Below, piece after piece: positions 32,716 to 38,373 of a stretch of 38,373 nucleotides of DNA (the first letter of the stretch is position 1; each line of letters begins with the position of its first letter). Position numbers and translations under genes: made by a program. The notes beneath the pieces were generated by a model that had not been told where the DNA came from, ran no database searches, and was given only the letters and a program-made list of their open reading frames with translations. Source of the DNA: Candidatus Zemynaea palustris (GTDB lineage Bacteria; Vulcanimicrobiota; Vulcanimicrobiia; Vulcanimicrobiales; Vulcanimicrobiaceae); contig PLCB01000011.1 of the NCBI GenBank assembly GCA_003134695.1, positions 1 through 38,373 of the forward strand. The letters are read 5' to 3'.

Positions 32716-33990
32716 GGCACCGGCCTCCAGCATCTTCGCCTCGAGGAACGCTCGCTCGCGAGCGTTCTGCGTGAGCGCGAGGGCGGCGGCGTAGGCGTCG
32801 CGCGCCTCCGCCTCGCGTCCAAGCCGCCGTAAGAAGTCCGCTCGTGCGACATAGGCGGGGTGATACGTTTCAAGTGCCCGGGCGTCGATTGCGTCGAGTG
32901 CCGCGAGCCCGAGGAGCGGGCCGTAAGCGAAACCGAGTGCGACCGCGCGGTTGAGATCGACGATCGGGGAAGGAGCGATCGCGGCCAAGCGCGCGTAGAG
33001 TTCCGCGATTCTCTCCCAATCGACACGCCCTAGTTCGCGGGCCCGCGCATGTTCTGCCGCGATCGCAGCCTGGAGTTGGTACGGTCCTTCGAATTGGTGC
33101 CGTGCGGCACGCTCCATGAACGCGCTCGCCTCCGCGATCGCGGTGTCGTCCCAGAGCTTCCGATCCTGCTCCGCCAGCGGGATCAGCCTCCCGTCCGAGT
33201 CCGAACGCGCGTCGCGACGCGAATGATGGTAGAGCATGAGCGCGAGCAAGCCCATCACTTCGGGCTCTTGCGGCATCAGGTGCGCCAAGACGCGCGTCAA
33301 CCGAATCGCTTCGTCGCAAAGATCGCGGCGGACGAGCGAATCACCCGCCGACGCGAGATACCCTTCGTTGAAGATCAAGTACAAGACGGAGCAGACGTCG
33401 GCGAGTCGCTCGGGAAGACGCTCGGGGGCCGGGACGTCAAGCGGGATGGCGGCGTCTCGGATCTTGCGCTTCACCCGAACCAATCGCTGGGCAATCGTCG
33501 CCGACGGCACGAGAAACGCCTCGGCGATCTCTTCGGTCGATAGCCCGCCAAGCGTTCGCAGGGTGAGCGCGATCCGAGCTTCGACGCCCAGACCGGGATG
33601 GCAACAGGCGAACATCAACCCGAGGCGGTCGTCGGGGATCACGTTCATCTCTCGGTCCTCTGCGAACGGGTCGCGCGGAGGCGCCCCGAACTCGAGCGCG
33701 GCGAGGCGCTCCGCTTTTTCGCGCCCGCGGCGCTCTCTGCGCAATTTGTCGATCGCGCGGTGTCTTGCGGTGGTGAGGATCCACGCCGACGCGTGCTTGG
33801 GGTGTCCCTCGCGAGGCCAGCGTTCCAGCGCGACCAGATACGCGTCTTGGATCGCATCTTCGGCGGCTTCGATGTCCCCGAGCATCTTGATAAGGGTAGC
33901 GAGCGCGCGTCCCGCGTCGTCGCGGAACGAGCGCTCGATCGATGCAGCGTCGTTACATCTCGACAAGCGGGCGAACTTCGATCGACCCAT
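32677..33990 (-). CDS. ECF42-type sigma factor with C-terminal helical-repeat extension
   Basis: 437 residues. Sigma region 2 (residues about 15-90): LATLIKMLGDIEAAEDAIQDAYLVALERW, KHASAWILTTARHRAIDKLRRER. Region 4 follows (RTLGGLSTEEIAEAFLVPSATIAQRL). The long C-terminal part (200-430, RLTRVLAHLMPQEPEVMGLLALMLYHH onward) is the TPR-like extension of ECF42 factors. No anti-sigma gene is adjacent; instead a DGPF/YCII gene is, as typical for this group. The start at ATG 33990 lies inside the DGPF gene; TTG 33966 is an alternative. Confidence 0.88.
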   Translation of the reverse strand: MGRSKFARLSRCNDAASIERSFRDDAGRALATLIKMLGDIEAAEDAIQDAYLVALERWPREGHPKHASAWILTTARHRAIDKLRRERRGREKAERLAALEFGAPPRDPFAEDREMNVIPDDRLGLMFACCHPGLGVEARIALTLRTLGGLSTEEIAEAFLVPSATIAQRLVRVKRKIRDAAIPLDVPAPERLPERLADVCSVLYLIFNEGYLASAGDSLVRRDLCDEAIRLTRVLAHLMPQEPEVMGLLALMLYHHSRRDARSDSDGRLIPLAEQDRKLWDDTAIAEASAFMERAARHQFEGPYQLQAAIAAEHARARELGRVDWERIAELYARLAAIAPSPIVDLNRAVALGFAYGPLLGLAALDAIDARALETYHPAYVARADFLRRLGREAEARDAYAAALALTQNARERAFLEAKMLEAGASVTPRDDERDSR

Positions 33991-34297
33991 ATTTGGCGGC
34001 CGGGCACATCGCTGCCGCTTCGATGGCTGCGTCGAGCGACGCGCAATCGATGATGTAGTAGCCCCCGAGCCACTCCTTGGTTTCGGCGAAGGGCCCGTCG
34101 GTGACCGTCCGCTTCCCGTCGTGGGCGCGCACGGTCGTCGCGCTCGTGGTTTCCGCGAGGGGGGCCGCGTCGATATACGCTTTGCGACGCCTCAGTTCGG
34201 CCCCGTATGCCTCCCAGGCCGGCATCGTTGCGGCCCGCTCCTGCGGCGTCGTCGGGCGAGAATCGTGCGGGGTGTAGATCAAGAGCATGTATTTCAT
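33953..34297 (-). CDS. DGPF / YCII-domain protein linked to the ECF42 sigma factor
   Basis: 114 residues: MKYMLLIYTPHDSRPTTPQE, then the signature TVTDGPFAETKEWLGGYYII near residues 65-84, ending AAKYGSIEVRPLVEM. YCII-like alpha/beta barrel of unknown activity; such genes are constant neighbours of ECF42 sigma factors and are thought to be their targets. GAGAGGAAC Shine-Dalgarno before ATG 34297. The sigma gene begins inside this one. Confidence 0.88.
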   Translation of the reverse strand: MKYMLLIYTPHDSRPTTPQERAATMPAWEAYGAELRRRKAYIDAAPLAETTSATTVRAHDGKRTVTDGPFAETKEWLGGYYIIDCASLDAAIEAAAMCPAAKYGSIEVRPLVEM

Positions 34298-34347
34298 GGG
34301 TGTTCCTCTCGGTGAGGATGCAGTCTCAACGCGGCATCCTTCTTATA

Positions 34348-34374
34348 GACGAACGCCGAATCCCGAAATCGACG
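34348..34374 (-). promoter_or_regulatory. Possible ECF-type promoter of the DGPF/sigma unit
   Basis: Minus strand CGTCGA (34374-34369) and CGTC (34351-34348), about 17 bases apart, resemble the GTCGA and CGTC core elements recognised by some ECF factors. This would give autoregulation. The match is short. Confidence 0.3.
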
Positions 34375-34387
34375 GGTGCCTCGGCCC

Positions 34388-37300
34388 TCAACTCTTCGTC
34401 GCGAGCTCCGTCGGGATTCCCAAGTACGGACGCGGGTCGAAGTGTGGCTTCCCGTTGTACGACGCGATCGACTGACCGATCAATTCGAGTGCCTTTTCCA
34501 TCTGCGGATCGACGCCGGCCTTGACGTCCTGCGGCGCGATGTCGACGTCGTAGTCGGGATCGGTGCCGTAGTTCTCGACGTGCCAGCCGACGTCGACGAA
34601 CCAGAATGAGAACTCCGGCTGCGTCGTGATCGTGCCGTCGACGAGGCGGTGATACGGATTGATCCCGACGACGCCGCCCCACGTGCGCTTTCCGACGAGT
34701 GGCCCGAGTTTATAGAGCTTGAAACAATGACTGAAGATGTCGCCGTCCGAACCTGCGAACTGATTGGTGAGCGCGACCATCGGTCCGGCGACGGATTCCG
34801 GCGGATACGGCTGCGGCGGGCCCCAGCGCGTGACGTCGTAGCCGACGCGCTTGCGCGCGAGCTTCTCGAGCAAAAGCGGCGAGACGTGACCGCCGCGATT
34901 GTAACGGACGTCGACGACCAACCCGTCGCGATTGAATTCCGACAAGAAGCCGCGATGAAACTCCGCGAAGCCCCACGGCCCCATGTCGGGGATATGCACG
35001 TAGCCGACGCGACCACCGGTTCGCTCGTGAACGAAGCGCCGATTCTCCTCCACCCACGCACGATACCGCAGCATCCGCTCGTCTTTGAGCGCGTGCACGA
35101 TCACGCGCCGCCGTTTCTTCCCCGAAGCGATCGTCAGTTGCACCTCGCGGTCTGCCGCGTTCACCAATAACTCGTCGAGCGGCGCTTCGCGCGTGGCGCT
35201 CCGTCCGCCGACCGCGACGATTGCGTCGCCCGCCCGGATGTCGAGACCCGGTTCCGCCAGCGGCGAGTCGCTGTCGCGATTCCACGAATCGCCGCGATAG
35301 ATCTTGAGGATGCGGTAGCCTTCGATCTCCGGATCCCAGGCGAGATCGGCGCCGAGAAAGCCGCGCCGATATTCCGGGGGCCGGCGATGATCGCCGCCGA
35401 TCTCGTAGGCGTGCGAGGTCCCGAGTTCGCCGAACATCTCCCACATCAAGTCGGAGAGGTCGGCACGCGTGCGCACGAGCGGTAACAACTTCGCGTAGCG
35501 ATCGCGAACGAGGTTCCAATCGATGCCGGTCATCGATTCGTCCCAGAACTGCTCGGTTTGCATACGCCACGCTTCGTGGTACATCTGCGCCCACTCGTCG
35601 CGCGGTTCGACCAGCACGCTCGCTCGGCGCAAGTCGAGCCAACCGCTGCGCCGCCCGGGCTGATCGTCCTGCGGCCGTTCGCCCTCGTCCGGTCCCTCGG
35701 GCAGATCCATCAGCGCGTCGAGCGCGCGCATCCGATCGCGCGAACGGTAGACCAGCGTCCGGCGATCGTCGCTGAGGCGAATGTCGGCGACGTCTTTTTG
35801 CACCGGCACTTGGCGCAACTGCTCGAAGTCGTAAGCGAGCAGCGTCCCGAGCTCGTCCTCCTCGTCCCAGTTGTGACTGACCGGCTTGATCCCTTTGAGC
35901 GGGAAAAGCGTGAACAGGACGCGGCCGCGCGTCGCGACAATCTGGCTGTAGTTGCCTTCCTCGACGGGAAAACCAAGAATGCGGCCCTGGATGCCGTCGA
36001 AGTCGATCTCGACGCGCACGGGTTTGCCGTCGTCTTTCTTCCGCTCGTCGTCGCCCTGATGTCGGTCCTTATGCAACGGTGCCGGTTTCGGCACGAACGG
36101 CGAGGGGACGTCGGCGCGTAAGGTCACGACGAACGGTCGCGACGCCTGCGGAAAACTCAAGTCGAATTGCAGCGCGTCGTAGACCGGATTGAAGTCGCGC
36201 GTCGAGATGAAGTAGAGGTAGTTGCCTTCCGGGTCCCACACGGGCGACTCGTCGCCGCGCAAGAGCGAGGTGACGTCGTGCACGGCGCCCGACTTGACCT
36301 TCGCGACGCGGATGATCGCCGTCTCCGCGGTCGAGACGGGATCGGTCTGAATCGCGGCGCAATAGGCGAGCCACCGCCCGTCGCCGGAGAACGCCAGATC
36401 GTGGATGCGCGCGGCCGGACTCTTGTCGATCACGCGCACGCGACGATCTTCGAGATCGACGAGCAGCAATTCGTTGCGATGGTTCGCGACGGCGACGATG
36501 TCGGCGGTCGGCGAGGCGGCGAGTTCCGTAACGCGCCCGATATCTTCGTTCGTCGCCACGACCGGCCAACTCTCGCCGCGCGCGTCGCGGATCTCAAGCC
36601 GTTCGCTGCCGCCTTCGTCGCTGACGCACACGAGGCGCCGGCTGTCGTGCAGCCATTCGAACTCGCGGTAGCGGACGCGGCTGCCGGCGCCGTGTTCGAC
36701 GACGGCTTCTTCCCAGAGCGGCATCGTGAACGGACGGCCCCGCGAAACGAGCGCCAGTGCGGTGCCGTCGGGGCTCGGCGCGAAATGCTCGAGTCCTTCC
36801 GCGACATCGACGAAGCGGCGCACCGTCTGCGGCGCAGGTGACGGCGTCTCGACCGCGACGCGCCTCACGTCGTCGCTTTCCGGATCGAAGTGATAGATCT
36901 GCGCGCCGGCGGTATAGACGATCGTCTTTCCGTCGGTCGACGGGAAGCGGACAAAGTATTCGGTCTCGTGCGTGTGCCGGCGGAGTTCGCTGCCGTCGGC
37001 GTTCACGGAATAAACGTTTCCGACGCCTTCATGATCGGACAAGAAGTAGACGCGCTCGCCGATCCACATTGGCCAGCACAGGTTGCCCATGAGCGAGACG
37101 AGGCGCGAGAAGCGCGCCGTGTTGTCGGCGTCGACCCAAATATCGCCCGCAGTGCCGCCGCGGTAACGTTTCCAACGCGCTGGGTCGTCGTTGTTCCGCC
37201 CGATCGCGAGGCGGCCGTCGGGGTGCAGCGACAGCGAGCGCATCCCTCCGAGATCGAACGTGCGCGCTTGTCCGCCGTCTTTCGAAACGCGAAAGCCTTG

Positions 37301-37648
37301 CGTCTCGCGCAGAAATGCCGCGCCGCTATCGGAGACAAAGAGAATGTCTTTACCGTCGGGCGTCCATCCGCTGACCACACAGATCTCGCCGCCCAAGAAA
37401 GTCAGGCGCCTCGCGTTTCCGCCGCCGGCCGGCATGACGTAGACTTCAGGATGCCCTTCGTCGCGGCCGACGAAGGCGAGCAGCGAGCCGTCCGGCGAGA
37501 GGCGCGGCGTCGAAATTTCGCCGGCGCCGGCCGTCAGACGACGCGCGACGCCGCCGCCCAGCGGCACCGACCAGAGATCGTCTTCGCAAACGAACGCGAG
37601 CGCATCGCCGGCCACCGTCGCGAACCGATAATATCCACTTTGATTCAT
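34388..37648 (-). CDS. Tricorn protease
   Basis: 1086 residues. Giant cytosolic peptidase that shortens oligopeptides from larger proteases. Order: six-bladed propeller (about residues 10-310, repeats such as LSPDGSLLAFVGRDEGHPEVY), seven-bladed propeller (about 320-680), helical C1 domain, PDZ (about 760-855, FLGADLAWDPEIEGYRILKI), and C2. Catalytic residues by position: Ser745-His746 in GTSHAYE, Ser967 in FAGSDGDIFSH, Glu1025 in HVENYGTDPD, almost the same numbering as the Thermoplasma enzyme. All are intact, so activity is expected. No proteasome or tricorn-interacting aminopeptidase gene is nearby. Confidence 0.95.
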   Translation of the reverse strand: MNQSGYYRFATVAGDALAFVCEDDLWSVPLGGGVARRLTAGAGEISTPRLSPDGSLLAFVGRDEGHPEVYVMPAGGGNARRLTFLGGEICVVSGWTPDGKDILFVSDSGAAFLRETQGFRVSKDGGQARTFDLGGMRSLSLHPDGRLAIGRNNDDPARWKRYRGGTAGDIWVDADNTARFSRLVSLMGNLCWPMWIGERVYFLSDHEGVGNVYSVNADGSELRRHTHETEYFVRFPSTDGKTIVYTAGAQIYHFDPESDDVRRVAVETPSPAPQTVRRFVDVAEGLEHFAPSPDGTALALVSRGRPFTMPLWEEAVVEHGAGSRVRYREFEWLHDSRRLVCVSDEGGSERLEIRDARGESWPVVATNEDIGRVTELAASPTADIVAVANHRNELLLVDLEDRRVRVIDKSPAARIHDLAFSGDGRWLAYCAAIQTDPVSTAETAIIRVAKVKSGAVHDVTSLLRGDESPVWDPEGNYLYFISTRDFNPVYDALQFDLSFPQASRPFVVTLRADVPSPFVPKPAPLHKDRHQGDDERKKDDGKPVRVEIDFDGIQGRILGFPVEEGNYSQIVATRGRVLFTLFPLKGIKPVSHNWDEEDELGTLLAYDFEQLRQVPVQKDVADIRLSDDRRTLVYRSRDRMRALDALMDLPEGPDEGERPQDDQPGRRSGWLDLRRASVLVEPRDEWAQMYHEAWRMQTEQFWDESMTGIDWNLVRDRYAKLLPLVRTRADLSDLMWEMFGELGTSHAYEIGGDHRRPPEYRRGFLGADLAWDPEIEGYRILKIYRGDSWNRDSDSPLAEPGLDIRAGDAIVAVGGRSATREAPLDELLVNAADREVQLTIASGKKRRRVIVHALKDERMLRYRAWVEENRRFVHERTGGRVGYVHIPDMGPWGFAEFHRGFLSEFNRDGLVVDVRYNRGGHVSPLLLEKLARKRVGYDVTRWGPPQPYPPESVAGPMVALTNQFAGSDGDIFSHCFKLYKLGPLVGKRTWGGVVGINPYHRLVDGTITTQPEFSFWFVDVGWHVENYGTDPDYDVDIAPQDVKAGVDPQMEKALELIGQSIASYNGKPHFDPRPYLGIPTELATKS

Positions 37649-37744
37649 CAGGAAACCTCATACGCGACGAGGCCGTCGTTTCCGCTAGCCTGCTAGGGGC
37701 GGCGACCGGCAGTAGGCCGTCGAAACGTTCGGCCGATCTGCAGT

Positions 37745-38077
37745 ATGCGTGAACACCTCATCGAGAAGTACTTTCGTTACCGCCGGCGCTACGTCGATCA
37801 CATTTTGATGGAGGCGCCGCAGCGCGCGCTGCTCGCCGTACTCGCCGAAATCGGCCGGCTCGCATTCGTCTCGGCCGGTTCGGCGCTGTGCGCGCTGATT
37901 CTGTGGCTCCTGACGGTGGGGGCGCTCACGCGGCCCGGCGGTCCGAGCGGCTGGTCGATCCTCTTCGCATCGCTGGCCGGCCTTGCGACGCTTGGCGGCG
38001 TCGGTGCCATCGGCGGCATCCTGACGGCCGTCCGCGATCGACCTCGCGTCGCCGCGCAAGTCGCCGGCTCGAGATGA
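37745..38077 (+). CDS. Small membrane protein upstream of meaB
   Basis: 110 residues: a basic amphipathic N-terminus (EHLIEKYFRYRRRYVDHIL), then two membrane segments (about residues 40-60 LAFVSAGSALCALILWLLT, and 72-95). Family not recognised. The stop overlaps the meaB start as ATGA, so it is made together with it. Confidence 0.65.
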   Translation: MREHLIEKYFRYRRRYVDHILMEAPQRALLAVLAEIGRLAFVSAGSALCALILWLLTVGALTRPGGPSGWSILFASLAGLATLGGVGAIGGILTAVRDRPRVAAQVAGSR

Positions 38078-38373
38078 ACGAACGAGACCGCGAGATTTTG
38101 GCGTTGTTCGAGGCGGGCAATCCGCGCGGGCTCGCGCGCGCGATCAGTCGCGCCGAAGCCGGAGGGGGCGCGGAGCTGATGCACGTGCTCTTTCCGCGCA
38201 GCGGTCGCGCGATCACGATCGGCGTCACCGGTCCGCCGGGCGTCGGCAAGTCGACGCTGTCGTCCGCGCTCGTGAAGATCGCGCGCACCGCCGGCAAGAC
38301 CGTCGGCGTCGTTTCCGTCGATCCAAGCTCGCCGTTCTCGCACGGTGCGATCCTCGGAGACCGCATCCGCTTG
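38074..38373 (+). CDS. meaB: MeaB/ArgK GTPase, chaperone of methylmalonyl-CoA mutase (3' cut by window edge)
   Basis: First 100 residues only. A short helical start (MNERDREILALFEAGNPRGL) leads to Walker A GPPGVGKST at about residues 53-61 and the SVDPSSPFSHGAILGDRIRL segment typical of MeaB. It loads and protects cobalamin-dependent mutase. Methylmalonyl-CoA mutase would be expected nearby outside the window. Confidence 0.93.
   Translation, partial: MNERDREILALFEAGNPRGLARAISRAEAGGGAELMHVLFPRSGRAITIGVTGPPGVGKSTLSSALVKIARTAGKTVGVVSVDPSSPFSHGAILGDRIRL

Overview
The window is GC-rich bacterial chromosome with tightly packed, often overlapping genes and many GTG starts. CIRCE heat-shock operators, an infC-rpmI-rplT operon with an attenuator leader, a yqzL-like small gene, pheS-pheT, and the mix of a tricorn protease, ECF42-type sigma factor and M91-type peptidase suggest a deep-branching Terrabacteria-like lineage. 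Candidatus Eremiobacterota (WPS-2) would fit, but that placement is inference from gene content only.

Layout. 1-2770: 3' part of hisA, convergent alanine racemase, and two small membrane proteins. 2771-3140: scar of a degraded insertion sequence. 3155-5315: promoter, CIRCE, groS, groL and a strong terminator. 5417-6812: a 3' tRNA fragment, a TetR-type regulator with a palindromic operator, and a divergent membrane protein. 6852-8195: an array of 15 tRNA genes on the minus strand, several breaking near-universal tRNA rules. 8196-9043: no protein gene, but a free-standing small-RNA gene (promoter, structured body, terminator) and other inverted repeats. 9044-11182: YbjQ-family protein, a small membrane protein, a YbjN-like protein, and an M91-type metallopeptidase coupled to an unknown protein. 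11142-12590: GT87-like membrane glycosyltransferase. 12716-15641: a second CIRCE, then hsp20-lon. 15675-18098: two transporters (DMT and DHA2-type MFS). 18103-19143: selD, which must read an in-frame TGA as selenocysteine. 19179-22281: class V aminotransferase, a secreted protein and a DUF4139 protein. 22319-27396 (minus): trmH-like methyltransferase, yqzL, pheS, pheT, cvpA. 27438-29049 (plus): membrane protein, RSH-type HD hydrolase and Nudix hydrolase. 29059-31346 (minus): infC-rpmI-rplT and an acyl desaturase. 31399-34297: divergent Nramp-like transporter, ECF42-type sigma factor and its DGPF/YCII partner. 34388-37648: tricorn protease. 37745-38373: small membrane protein and the 5' end of meaB.

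Functional themes. Proteostasis: GroES/GroEL and Hsp20-Lon share a predicted HrcA/CIRCE control, and tricorn could act on peptides released upstream. Translation: infC-rpmI-rplT, trmH-like, yqzL, pheST and the tRNA array. Three genes (tetR, pheS, infC) have a good Shine-Dalgarno pointing at an ATA or ATC start. Selenium: SelD supplies selenophosphate and appears to be a selenoprotein itself.

Most worth following up: the Sec-containing selD, the tRNA array with non-canonical tRNAs, the orphan small RNA, the non-canonical starts, and the M91 peptidase/partner pair. All calls come from reading the sequence; no database search was run.
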